Shown here: one piece after another, positions 1 to 7,714 of the stretch | How positions within the stretch are numbered: position 1 is the stretch's first letter | Layout: each line of letters begins with the position of its first letter | NCBI GenBank assembly: GCA_902470345.1 | Contig: CABRGB010000013.1 | Span: 1 to 37,435 of the forward strand | Source: an uncultured Collinsella sp. | Lineage (GTDB): Bacteria; Actinomycetota; Coriobacteriia; Coriobacteriales; Coriobacteriaceae | DNA: 37,435 bases | Direction of reading: 5' to 3' | Notes under the pieces: model-generated | Databases searched by the model: none | What the model was told of the DNA's origin: nothing | Seen by the model: only the letters and a program-made list of their open reading frames with translations | Program-made: the position numbers and the translations under genes

Positions 1-10
1 ATACTCATGG

Positions 11-47
11 AAAACCTCCCATTTCCCGATGTCCAAGAAATGGGAGG
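11..47 (-). terminator. Rho-independent terminator after the glycosyltransferase gene
   Basis: A perfect 11-bp inverted repeat (CCTCCCATTTC at 15-25 with GAAATGGGAGG at 37-47, 11-nt loop) is followed on the minus strand by TTTT (11-14). It lies about 40 bases past the glycosyltransferase stop. The T-run is short, so termination strength is uncertain. Confidence 0.65.
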
Positions 48-52
48 CAGTT

Positions 53-80
53 CACTGTCCCCTTTGTGGTGGTTTTGGTG
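53..80. repeat. Partial arm resembling the hairpin at 7678-7712
   Basis: This stretch shares the 11-mer TTGTGGTGGTT (64-74) and the preceding GTCCCC context with the right arm of the terminator at 7678-7712. The matching left arm is missing here; the hairpin at 15-47 sits in its place. It may be a decayed copy of an intergenic hairpin family, or a chance similarity of T/G-rich sequence. Confidence 0.3.
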
Positions 81-84
81 GTGG

Positions 85-1380
85 TTATTTGGCGCCTTGC
101 ATGACCTCGTCGAGGGTAACGTTGACGGCGTGCTGCGTCGGGACCCAGTCGACCTTCAGGAACAGGGCTGCCACCGTGATGGGAATATAGCTGAACATAA
201 AGATCGGGAAGGTAAACAAGTTGGTCACCAAACGCCACTTTTGCGCGCAGTGAATGTGCTTGTACTCGAAGATGGTCGTGAGTAGCGCCAGGATAAAGAA
301 GGTCTGGTACATCATCACGAAGGTCATAATGAGCGAGGCGGCACAAGCCTGCATCTCGACCTCGGTGGCCAAGAAGCCGTGCGAAAGCCCGCCCACGATG
401 AGGAAGGTCGCGTTGGCAAGCATGGAGATCAGGGACAGCAGCATGCCCGGAGCGATGGTCATAAACATGTCGTAGGCAGCAAAGCGATGATAGCGGAACG
501 TCGACTTGACCAGGTGCTTACCGTAGGTAAAGAACACCTGGTAGAAGCCCTTGGTCCAACGCATGCGCTGTTTCCAGGACGCCTTAAACGTCACGGGCTG
601 TTCGTCAAAGAACTCCGCCGGCGCATAGCCAATGCGAATGCCGTGAATGGCGCAGAACGTGGTGAACTGGATATCCTCGGTCAGCGTATGGAACTGCCAA
701 CCGTGCATGCCCTCGATCACGCTGGCGGAGATGAGGTAGCCCGAACCCGAGACGGCGCAAGACGTCTTGCAGATGTTACGCGCGTTGTTGAGAAAGCGCG
801 CCTCGCGCAGATACCAGGTGGCATTAGCTGCAGAAATCCACGAGCTGCCGAAGTTCTTGGAATTGCGATAGCTCGTGACCACATGGAAGCCCTGGTCAAA
901 GGCATCATTCATCTTGGAGACGTAATCGCGGGAGATAACGTTGTCGGCATCGAAGATAAAGTAGCCCTCAAACGTATCGGGATACTCGTTGAGAATGCGA
1001 TCGAAACCAAAGTCCATGACCCAGCTCTTACCCTTGCGGGCCAGGTCATTGCGCTCGTAAACAATGGCACCGGCCTCGCGCGCGAGCTGCGCGGTGTTGT
1101 CGGTGCAGGCGTCGGCAACGACAAAGACCTCGATGAGCTCGGACGGATAGTCCTGGTCCTTGATGGAGCGAACGAGATTGGCAATTACGGCTTCCTCGTT
1201 ATGCGCAGCAATGAAGAAGGCGTAGCGGTGGAGTTTTTTGGCCTTGGGCGGCGCGACCTCGCCACGAAGAGCGCCGATGACAAAGAAGACCACCTGATAC
1301 AGAAAGCAGGCCGTGAGCAGCGTGACGACAATCTGGTTGAAGATCACGATGGGTGTGTTGGTTTGTAAAAAGGCGAGCAT
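85..1380 (-). CDS. Processive-type membrane glycosyltransferase, family 2
   Basis: This 431-residue membrane protein should transfer sugars from a nucleotide-sugar donor at the inner face of the membrane. It opens with a hydrophobic segment (about 12-37). The GT-A domain follows, with an N-terminal acidic site (VVADACTDNT, 87-96), the DxD motif DAD (144-146), TED (234-236) and QRMRW (271-275), which matches QxxRW. The combination of DxD, TED and QxxRW is known from processive enzymes of the cellulose, hyaluronan and poly-GlcNAc synthase group. Three or so hydrophobic stretches close the protein (about 309-415), as in that group. Product and donor cannot be told from sequence, and no partner genes (c-di-GMP, export or modification) lie next to it. 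The ATG is preceded by GGGAG. It is separated from rluD by 82 bases holding a possible promoter, and a terminator follows. Confidence 0.85.
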   Translation of the reverse strand: MLAFLQTNTPIVIFNQIVVTLLTACFLYQVVFFVIGALRGEVAPPKAKKLHRYAFFIAAHNEEAVIANLVRSIKDQDYPSELIEVFVVADACTDNTAQLAREAGAIVYERNDLARKGKSWVMDFGFDRILNEYPDTFEGYFIFDADNVISRDYVSKMNDAFDQGFHVVTSYRNSKNFGSSWISAANATWYLREARFLNNARNICKTSCAVSGSGYLISASVIEGMHGWQFHTLTEDIQFTTFCAIHGIRIGYAPAEFFDEQPVTFKASWKQRMRWTKGFYQVFFTYGKHLVKSTFRYHRFAAYDMFMTIAPGMLLSLISMLANATFLIVGGLSHGFLATEVEMQACAASLIMTFVMMYQTFFILALLTTIFEYKHIHCAQKWRLVTNLFTFPIFMFSYIPITVAALFLKVDWVPTQHAVNVTLDEVMQGAK

Positions 1381-1414
1381 ACAGGCTCCCGGGAACGCGT
1401 TACGTAAACAACCG

Positions 1415-1444
1415 TATATCTTACCGCAGGCTAACCGAGTTCAA
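1415..1444 (-). promoter_or_regulatory. Candidate promoter for the glycosyltransferase gene
   Basis: On the minus strand a TTGAAC box (1444-1439) is followed by overlapping -10 candidates, TAAGAT (15-bp spacer) or GATATA (18-bp spacer), about 40 bases before the ATG. Neither spacer is ideal, so this is a suggestion only. Confidence 0.4.
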
Positions 1445-1462
1445 GAAACCACCTAATACTGG

Positions 1463-2476
1463 CTAGGCTTCGAGCAGACCGAGCTGCGGAACGATGTCGT
1501 CGCCGGCGGCGGTGCGGCCAAGCGAGCGCGGGGCCAGGTCGTCAAGAACCGCAGCGAGATCCCACGGCAGCTCATCGCGGCACTCAATACGCTCCCCCGT
1601 CACGGGATGGTCGAATGCGACGCGCCAGGAATGAAGGAATTGCCTGGTCAGACCCTGATCGGCGCGTGCATCGCACTTGCCGTAGAGTGGATCGCCCACG
1701 CAGGCGTGGTTGATATGGCGCATATGCACACGAATCTGATGTGTGCGGCCCGTAAACAGATGGCACTCGACGAGCGTATAGCCGTCGTCAAAACGCGTGG
1801 AATCGAAGCGCTCGAGGACCTTAAAGGTCGTAATGGCCTGGCGCGCGAAAGGATCGTCAGAAACCGCCATCTTCACGCGATCGCGCGTCGATCGGGCAAT
1901 GCCGGTGTTGATGGTGCCCTCGTCCATGGCGATGTGCCCGTGAACAAGTGTGATATAGCGACGGTCGAGCGTACGCGTACGGATAAGATTTTGGAGCGCG
2001 CGCTGGGTGTCGTCGTCCTTTGCCGCAAGCATGAGACCCGAGGTATCGCGATCCAAACGATGCACGATGCCGGGGCGGTCCTCGCCCTGCACGGTGCCCA
2101 GATGGTCGATACCGCAGTGATAGACCAGGGCATTCGCGAGCGTACCGCTCTCATGACCATGTGCAGGATGGCACACCAGGCCGCGCTGCTTGGAGAGCAC
2201 AATGAGATAATCGTCCTCATAGCGAATGTCGAGCGGGATGGCCTCGGGAATCACATCGGTGGGATCGTGCGGCTCGGGCAAATCGACCGAAATACGATCG
2301 CCGGCTCGCACGGCGTACTTTTTGGACAGGCAGGTCTCGCCATTGACACATACGGCACCGCCCTCGATCAGATGCGCGCAGGCAGAGCGCGTAGGGCAGC
2401 CGTCATTGGCGCCCAGATAAGCGTCAAGACGCTGACCGGCGGCATCATCGGCAACAAGGATATGGATGTCGGCCAT
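1463..2476 (-). CDS. rluD: RluA/RluD-family 23S rRNA pseudouridine synthase
   Basis: This enzyme isomerises specific uridines in large-subunit rRNA to pseudouridine. Residues about 15-65 form an S4 RNA-binding domain (QRLDAYLG...). The catalytic domain carries the signature HRLDRDTSGL (139-148), in which Asp142 is the expected nucleophile. The later block FTGRTHQIRVHMRHI is also typical of RluA enzymes. The 337-residue length fits RluD-type proteins that have the S4 domain. The ATG overlaps the lspA stop codon by one base (TAATG), so translation is probably coupled. The lspA-rluD pairing is widespread in bacteria. RluD rather than RluC is favoured by this context, but the exact target uridines are not shown by the sequence. 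Confidence 0.9.
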   Translation of the reverse strand: MADIHILVADDAAGQRLDAYLGANDGCPTRSACAHLIEGGAVCVNGETCLSKKYAVRAGDRISVDLPEPHDPTDVIPEAIPLDIRYEDDYLIVLSKQRGLVCHPAHGHESGTLANALVYHCGIDHLGTVQGEDRPGIVHRLDRDTSGLMLAAKDDDTQRALQNLIRTRTLDRRYITLVHGHIAMDEGTINTGIARSTRDRVKMAVSDDPFARQAITTFKVLERFDSTRFDDGYTLVECHLFTGRTHQIRVHMRHINHACVGDPLYGKCDARADQGLTRQFLHSWRVAFDHPVTGERIECRDELPWDLAAVLDDLAPRSLGRTAAGDDIVPQLGLLEA

Positions 2477-3075
2477 TAGCGCTCATTCCTTTCGCGAATC
2501 TTGCGGGCACGCTCCCCACGCTGCTGGGCCTTGCGCTTAGCGCGGGCCTCGTCACGGGCGTTAAGCTCGGCGGTCGCATCGACCTCACGGGCGGCGGGAC
2601 TCAAGAACATGTAGCCGAAAAGGGCGAGCACGACGCCCAAGGTAATGCCGATATCGGCCACATTGAAGACGGGGAAGTCAATGAAGGTGGTGGCAATAAA
2701 ATCGGTCACGAAGCCAAAGGCCAAACGATCGATAGCGTTGCCAATAGCACCGCCCGCAACCATCGCCATGCCCACAACCTCAAGATGGGCGAGCTGGGGT
2801 GCACGAACGAGGTACACGGCAATAGCGATAATGACCGCCAACGCCAGCACGGCAAACGCGATGCCATGCCCCTCGCCCATACTAAAGGCAGCACCGATAT
2901 TGCGAACAAACATAAAGTCGATGACACCGGGGATGACAGTCACATGCAAAGCTTCGCCCACGGCACGAACCGCAAGCTTGGTCATCTGGTCAACAAGCAG
3001 CACAACCAGCGCCACCCCACCAGCAACACCCAACCGCCAACGCAAAGGCGGCGTCATATCCCCAGCACGACCCAA
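2476..3075 (-). CDS. lspA: Lipoprotein signal peptidase (signal peptidase II)
   Basis: This inner-membrane aspartyl protease removes signal peptides from diacylglyceryl-modified prolipoproteins. Four hydrophobic segments are visible (about 14-35, 70-90, 98-115, 140-160). The two catalytic aspartates sit in GNAIDR (Asp116) and FNVADIG (Asp141), and the VRNIGAAFS block is conserved. The chosen start is TTG at 3075, with AGGGG six bases upstream. The next ATG (3057) has its purine-rich stretch too close, and an in-frame stop lies just upstream of the TTG. The protein is longer than usual (199 versus about 160 residues) because of a charged tail (about 162-199) rich in Arg, Lys, Glu and Ala. The upstream gap (3076-3187) holds a TATAAG box at 3128-3133 but no clear -35. 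Confidence 0.93.
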   Translation of the reverse strand: MGRAGDMTPPLRWRLGVAGGVALVVLLVDQMTKLAVRAVGEALHVTVIPGVIDFMFVRNIGAAFSMGEGHGIAFAVLALAVIIAIAVYLVRAPQLAHLEVVGMAMVAGGAIGNAIDRLAFGFVTDFIATTFIDFPVFNVADIGITLGVVLALFGYMFLSPAAREVDATAELNARDEARAKRKAQQRGERARKIRERNER

Positions 3076-3187
3076 ATCAATCCCCTACCCTCAAGATCAT
3101 CGAATTACGTTTAATGCAGAGAACCATCTTATATTGCCATACGCAGAACGCACGACATATCCACCAACGCAAGCGAAATAACCAGCT

Positions 3188-3226
3188 AAAAACGAAAGCG
3201 GCATTCCGAAAAACAGAATGCCGCTT
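3188..3226 (-). terminator. Rho-independent terminator of ileS
   Basis: An 11-bp perfect stem (AAGCGGCATTC 3196-3206 with GAATGCCGCTT 3216-3226, 9-nt loop) is followed on the minus strand by a T-rich stretch including TTTTT (3192-3188). It is placed right after ileS. Confidence 0.85.
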
Positions 3227-3240
3227 GAATGTGACACAGG

Positions 3241-3295
3241 TAGTCATTGGGGACGTACTTGTTTGACAGTCGTTTAAGAACGTCCCTAAAGGCTA
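3241..3295. repeat. Degenerate inverted repeat, TAGTCATTG/GGGGACGT type
   Basis: The left arm TAGTCATTGGGGACGTACTT (3241-3260) matches the reverse complement of 3276-3295 at 16 of 20 positions. The right arm runs into the ileS stop codon (3293-3295). The left arm is nearly identical over 16 bases to the palindrome at 31071-31098, which suggests a dispersed element. Function is unknown; it may act as an RNA hairpin in the ileS 3' region. Confidence 0.55.
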
Positions 3296-6097
3296 GTTCA
3301 GCGCTTCGGCACAACGCTTGCAGATGTGCGCGTGGCCGTTGTACTCGCCGACGGTGGTACGGTAGTTCCAGCAACGGTCACAGCACTCGCCCTCGGCAGC
3401 CTCGATGGAAACGGAAAGCTCCTCGCCCTGGGTCAGCTCAACATCGGAGACGATGTAGAACTCGGCCAGGTCGACCGCCTTGTCGCCGGTCAGCAGCGCG
3501 TACATCTCGGCGGGAACGACCGCCTTGACGCGAACCTGCTGGCTCTTAGTGAAGGTGCCAGCGGAGCGGGCATCCTCAAGGGCCTTGGTCACAGCGCTAC
3601 GAAGCTCGAGCGAAGCCTCGAGCACGCCCTCAAACTCATTGGCCTCGTCGACCGTGATGGGCGACTTGTACCAATCGAGCAGCGCGGCGTACTTCTGGTG
3701 GTCAACGCAGCCGGCAGGCGCATAGGCCATGGCCTCGTCGACCGTGTAGGACAGGATCGGCTGCAGGTCGCGCATGAGCATCGAGAAGAGCTCGGCAAGT
3801 ACGGTCTGGGCGCTACGGCGCTCGAGCGAACCGGGCTTGTCGCAGTACAGACGATCCTTCAGGGCGTCGAGGTACACGTTGGAGAGCTCGGTAACCACGA
3901 AGTCGTAAAGCGCACGGTAGGCGCGCGGGAACTCGTAGCTGGCGTAGGCATCGTCGACCTCGGCCTGAACCTGGGTCAGACGGGCAACCATGAGCTTGTC
4001 GAGCGGCAGCAGGTCGGCAAAGGCGACACCGTCGGTCTCGGGCTCAAACTGACCCTCGAGCTCGGAGAGCAGGAAGCGCAGCGTGTTGCGGAAACGACGG
4101 TAGGCATCGGACGTACGAGCAAGGATCTCGTGGTCGATGGACACGTCGGAGCTGGTATCGACGGAGGCAACCCACAGGCGGATGATGTCGGCGCCCATCT
4201 CGTCGCAGACCTTGTTGGGGTCGATGACGTTGCCGAGCGACTTGGACATCTTGCGGCCCTGGCCGTCGAGCGTGAAGCCCTGCGAGACGACTGCCTTGTA
4301 CGGAGCGTGGCCGTTGGCGCCCACCGAGGTGAGCAGCGAGCTCTGGAACCAACCGCGGTGCTGGTCGGAGCCCTCGAGGTACACATCCGCCGGGTACTCC
4401 AGCTCGGGGCGATACTCGCAGACGGCCTTCCAGGAGACGCCGGAGTCCCACCACACGTCGAGGATGTCCTTATCGGCCTTGAGGTGATGGCCACCGCACT
4501 TGGGGCAGACGCAGGCCTCGCCCAGGTAGCTCTCGGGAGCGTCGGTGAACCAGGCGTCAGAGCCTTTCTCGTGGAAGAGCTTGATGACGGCGTCGAGCGT
4601 AGCGTCGTTCATGACCTTCTCGCCGCAGTCGGCGCAGGTGTAGCTGGGGATAGGCACGCCCCAGTTGCGCTGACGGCTGATGCACCAGTCGGGACGCTGC
4701 TCGACCATGGCGCCGATGCGGTTGGCCGCGTGGGCCGGATACCACTTGACGTTCTCACGGACCTCTTTGCCAGCCTGCTCGCGCAAACCGGTCTTGTCCA
4801 TCGAGACAAACCACTGGTCGGTGGCACGGAAGAGCACCGGGTGCTTGCAGCGCCAGCAGTGCGGATAGCTGTGCGTGATCTTCTTCTCGAGAACCAGGGT
4901 GCCGCGCTCGCGCAGGAACTCGATGATATGCGGGTTGGCCTCATCGGTATCCATACCGCTGAAGGGACCACCGGTGCCAAACTCCTCGCCGGTGTAGAAC
5001 TTGCCGTCGTCATCGACCGGCATGCAGATGTCGGTGATGCCTTCCTTGAGGCAGGCGAAGTAGTCGTCGACGCCGTGGCCGGGCGAGTTGTGGACGATAC
5101 CGGTACCGTCATCGACACCGACGTAGTCGGCCAGGAGCGCCACGCCCTCAACACCGTCAAAGATCGGCTGCTTGTAGTGGATGTGGTGGAACGTCTCGGC
5201 GGGAACCACATAGGGCTCGCCGTCGACCATGACCGGGGTGTACTCCCAGCCAAACTCCTCGCAGCACTTGGGAGCCAGGTCCTCGAGCATGACCTCGGCA
5301 CGACCATCGTGCTCAACGGCGACGTAGACGGCGCCGGGCTTGAGGGAAACTGCCTGGTCGGAGGGGATGGTCCACGGCGTGGTCGTCCAGATGATAAAGT
5401 CGACCGGGCCGTCGAAGTTCTCGAGACCGGCGGGCTTGGAGGTCATCTCAAAGCGCACGAAGATGGACGGGCTCGTCTCGTCGGAGTACTCGATCTCAGC
5501 CTCGGCCAGCGCGGTATGGCAGTGCTTGCACCAGTGGACGGGCTTGTGGCCGCGATAGATCATGCCCTTGTCGAACATGGCCTTGAAGACCTCAATGTCG
5601 GCGGCGTCATGCTGGTGATAGAGCGTCAGATACGGGTTGTCCCAGTCGCCAAGCACGCCAAGGCGACGGAAGCCAGCCTTCTGGAGCTCGATGTTCTCGA
5701 CAGCGAACTTGTTGCAAAGCTCGCGGATCTTAGCCGTGGAGGTCTGGTTGAACTTCTCGGTGCCGAGCTTCTCCTCGACCTTATGCTCGATCGGCTGACC
5801 GTGGCAGTCCCAACCGGGGACATAGGGAACCTCATAGCCCTGCATCATCCAGTAACGGTTGATCATGTCCTTGGAGATCTTGTTCATGGCGTGGCCGATG
5901 TGGATCGGGCCGTTGGCGTACGGAGGGCCGTCGTGCAGCACGAACTTTTTGTGACCCTCGTTCTTCTTTAGAACTTGCTCGTAGACCTTGTTGTCCTGCC
6001 AGTCCTTGAGTCGCTTTGGCTCGGACTTGGAAAGACCGGCACGCATGGGAAATCCGGTTTTGGGCAGATTCATCGTCTGCTTGTACTCGTTTGCCAC
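3293..6097 (-). CDS. ileS: Isoleucyl-tRNA synthetase
   Basis: This class I synthetase charges tRNA-Ile and edits mischarged valine. The HIGH signature is in NGPIHIGHAMNK (HIGH 66-69), and KMSKS appears in GRKMSKSLGNV at roughly residue 600. The CP1 editing region contains WTTTPWTIPSDQA and a GTGIVHNSPGHGVDDY block. The C-terminal zinc finger is intact (CxxC at 906-909 and CxxC at 926-929), as expected for the bacterial 930-residue form. The start is GTG with AAAGGGG four bases upstream. A T-box leader precedes the gene, so expression should rise when uncharged tRNA-Ile accumulates. A terminator follows, so the gene appears monocistronic and separate from lspA. Confidence 0.98.
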   Translation of the reverse strand: MANEYKQTMNLPKTGFPMRAGLSKSEPKRLKDWQDNKVYEQVLKKNEGHKKFVLHDGPPYANGPIHIGHAMNKISKDMINRYWMMQGYEVPYVPGWDCHGQPIEHKVEEKLGTEKFNQTSTAKIRELCNKFAVENIELQKAGFRRLGVLGDWDNPYLTLYHQHDAADIEVFKAMFDKGMIYRGHKPVHWCKHCHTALAEAEIEYSDETSPSIFVRFEMTSKPAGLENFDGPVDFIIWTTTPWTIPSDQAVSLKPGAVYVAVEHDGRAEVMLEDLAPKCCEEFGWEYTPVMVDGEPYVVPAETFHHIHYKQPIFDGVEGVALLADYVGVDDGTGIVHNSPGHGVDDYFACLKEGITDICMPVDDDGKFYTGEEFGTGGPFSGMDTDEANPHIIEFLRERGTLVLEKKITHSYPHCWRCKHPVLFRATDQWFVSMDKTGLREQAGKEVRENVKWYPAHAANRIGAMVEQRPDWCISRQRNWGVPIPSYTCADCGEKVMNDATLDAVIKLFHEKGSDAWFTDAPESYLGEACVCPKCGGHHLKADKDILDVWWDSGVSWKAVCEYRPELEYPADVYLEGSDQHRGWFQSSLLTSVGANGHAPYKAVVSQGFTLDGQGRKMSKSLGNVIDPNKVCDEMGADIIRLWVASVDTSSDVSIDHEILARTSDAYRRFRNTLRFLLSELEGQFEPETDGVAFADLLPLDKLMVARLTQVQAEVDDAYASYEFPRAYRALYDFVVTELSNVYLDALKDRLYCDKPGSLERRSAQTVLAELFSMLMRDLQPILSYTVDEAMAYAPAGCVDHQKYAALLDWYKSPITVDEANEFEGVLEASLELRSAVTKALEDARSAGTFTKSQQVRVKAVVPAEMYALLTGDKAVDLAEFYIVSDVELTQGEELSVSIEAAEGECCDRCWNYRTTVGEYNGHAHICKRCAEALN

Positions 6098-6140
6098 GGT
6101 ACCCCTTTCTTGTCATGGGCGCGCACGCCCTCTGGGCACC

Positions 6141-6447
6141 AAAAAAGCGCCCGTCCCTACAAGCTGGGACGAAGCGCCACAAAACGGACAGTCTGTCCGT
6201 AAAAGCTCTTCGCTTAACCACCCAGCTTAGATGCCCTCGCTCGCGTCGCCGCGCGCTCGCATCCGTTACTCGGCTGGTCTGTATCGACGACCATCTCGGC
6301 GATGTCTACTAAGACGAACCTGCGCGGCACGTCCGTTGGGACCGCAGCTCCGGGGTGATTTTCATCGGTCGCATGCACGGGTTCTCAGCGCTCCCCGCTC
6401 TCTGTAGCATGCGGACGGCCGACTACTCGTCCCCATCAACGCTTATG
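6141..6447 (-). promoter_or_regulatory. T-box riboswitch leader (isoleucine) controlling ileS
   Basis: The region between ileS and gldA is mostly a T-box leader read on the minus strand. Stem I begins GATGGGGACGAGTAG (6436-6422), with a base stem CCCC/GGGG (6431-6434 with 6352-6355). The specifier loop holds ATC followed by A at 6359-6357, an Ile codon. The T-box proper is read as GGGTGGTTAAGCG (about 6223-6211); its UGGU would pair with the ACCA end of tRNA-Ile. Antiterminator arms AAGCTGGG/CCCAGCTT pair 6221-6228 with 6161-6168. The competing terminator is GGCGCTTCGTCCC/GGGACGGGCGC followed by six T (6178-6141). An extra perfect hairpin, ACGGACAG/CTGTCCGT, sits at 6184-6200. Stems II and III were not resolved by eye. 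Confidence 0.88.
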
Positions 6448-6453
6448 CGGAGT

Positions 6454-6482
6454 ATGCTAGCACGTTCAGCGCCGGCGAAAAA
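6454..6482 (-). promoter_or_regulatory. Candidate extended -10 promoter of the ileS T-box leader
   Basis: TGCTAGCAT on the minus strand (6462-6454) is an extended -10 element placed 7-8 bases before the predicted leader start. The -35 position (6482-6477, TTTTTC) is weak. Confidence 0.45.
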
Positions 6483-6583
6483 CCCTCAACACTGGTTTTA
6501 TACGTTCGAAATTTCTCGCGGCTGTGGACCTTCTCTTGGAGCAAAATACCTGAAAGCACTTTATCGAACGAAAGAAGGTTGCT

Positions 6584-7666
6584 ATGCGCACGATTGGAAT
6601 GAGCGACTACACCGTTGGCGAGGATTGCTTTGACGAGCTGCCCGGCGCGCTGGCCGAGTACGGCGCGAAGAAGGTCGCGATCATCGGTGGCAAGCGGGCA
6701 CTGGCCGCAGCACTTCCCGGTATCGGAGCTGCGCTGGCGGGTACCGACGTCGAAATTCTCGAGACGCGCGTCTACGGCACCAACAGTACGCGTGCCAATA
6801 TCGCCAAGGTCGTGAACTCCCCTGCCTGCCAGGAGGCTGATGTTCTTATCGCCTGCGGCGGCGGAAAGGCGCTCGACACCGTCAAGACGGCGGCCATCGA
6901 GCTCAAGAAGATCGTCTTCACTGTCCCGACGATCTGTTCCAACTGCTCCGCCGCGACCGCCATTGCCGTCGTGTACAACGACGACGGCTCGCTCGAGGGC
7001 TATTCGTACCCCAACCGACCGGCGCACATCTTCATCAACCCCAAGATCATCGCCGAGGCTCCGGCGGAGTACTTCTGGGCCGGCGTGGGCGATGCCCTGT
7101 CCAAGCAGCCCGAGGTCGAGTACGCCACAAGCGCCGGTAATTTGGAGCACACCGCCGGTCTTGGCCTGGCGCTTGCCCACACCTGCTCCGAGCCGCTGTT
7201 TACCTATGGCGTCCAGGGTCTTGAGGACGTGCGCCAGGACCTGTCGAGCGAGGCCGTCAAGCAAATCGCACTCGATATCGTGGTCAATACGGGCTATGTC
7301 TCGAACCTGACGAACCAGAACGATTACTACTACAACTCGAGCGTGGCGCACGCATTCTACAACGCCACATGCAGCATTCCGCGCGAGGTCACCTACCTGC
7401 ACGGCGAGGTCGTGAGCCTGGGCGTGCTCGTGCTGTTCGCCTATACGGGCGATACCGAGAACCTTGAGCGCTACGCGGCCTTTAACAAGCAGATGGGCCT
7501 GCCCGTGACGCTTGAGCAGGTCGGGCTTTCCGAGTCCGATATCCCGGCCCTGTGCGAGTACGCGCACGCCACCAACGAGTGGAAGCAGGGCAACCCCGAG
7601 CCCTTCACCGACGAAAAGTTCGCCGCCGCCATCAAGGCCGCCAACGCCTACGGCCACACGCTCTAG
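6584..7666 (+). CDS. Iron-containing alcohol dehydrogenase, GldA-like (glycerol dehydrogenase family)
   Basis: This enzyme belongs to the NAD-dependent, metal-containing polyol/alcohol dehydrogenase family. The nucleotide-binding segment reads CGGGKALDTVK (91-101), close to the GGGKxxDxAK motif of glycerol dehydrogenases. The metal ligands expected in the family are present: Asp170 (GVGDALSK), His256 (NSSVAHAFYN) and His273 (YLHGEVVSLG). The 360-residue length is normal. The ATG has AAGAAGG five bases upstream. It is transcribed away from ileS and ends at a strong terminator, so it is a single-gene unit. No dihydroxyacetone kinase or glycerol uptake gene is adjacent. The substrate is therefore open: glycerol is plausible, but related family members reduce 2-oxoacids. 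No convincing promoter was found; TTGGAG-18-TTTATC at 6536-6567 sits too close to the ribosome binding site. Confidence 0.88.
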   Translation: MRTIGMSDYTVGEDCFDELPGALAEYGAKKVAIIGGKRALAAALPGIGAALAGTDVEILETRVYGTNSTRANIAKVVNSPACQEADVLIACGGGKALDTVKTAAIELKKIVFTVPTICSNCSAATAIAVVYNDDGSLEGYSYPNRPAHIFINPKIIAEAPAEYFWAGVGDALSKQPEVEYATSAGNLEHTAGLGLALAHTCSEPLFTYGVQGLEDVRQDLSSEAVKQIALDIVVNTGYVSNLTNQNDYYYNSSVAHAFYNATCSIPREVTYLHGEVVSLGVLVLFAYTGDTENLERYAAFNKQMGLPVTLEQVGLSESDIPALCEYAHATNEWKQGNPEPFTDEKFAAAIKAANAYGHTL

Positions 7667-7677
7667 GCCTAGCCCAA

Positions 7678-7712
7678 AACCACCACAAGGGAGCAGTGCC
7701 CTTGTGGTGGTT
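7678..7712. terminator. Bidirectional terminator between the dehydrogenase and DUF523 genes
   Basis: A perfect 14-bp stem (AACCACCACAAGGG 7678-7691 with CCCTTGTGGTGGTT 7699-7712, 7-nt loop) lies between convergent genes. T-rich sequence follows on the plus strand (GTTTATT) and TTTT on the minus strand, so it can stop transcription from both sides. Confidence 0.85.
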
Positions 7713-7714
7713 GT

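Noticed and set aside
3326..5971. 881-codon plus-strand open frame
   Set aside because: It is antisense to ileS, whose motifs are intact. Its Val/Leu/Gly/Asp-heavy composition is the mirror of GC-rich codon usage.
6536..6567. TTGGAG-18-TTTATC as promoter of the GldA-like gene
   Set aside because: Transcription would begin at or inside the ribosome binding site, leaving almost no leader, so it was not listed as a feature.
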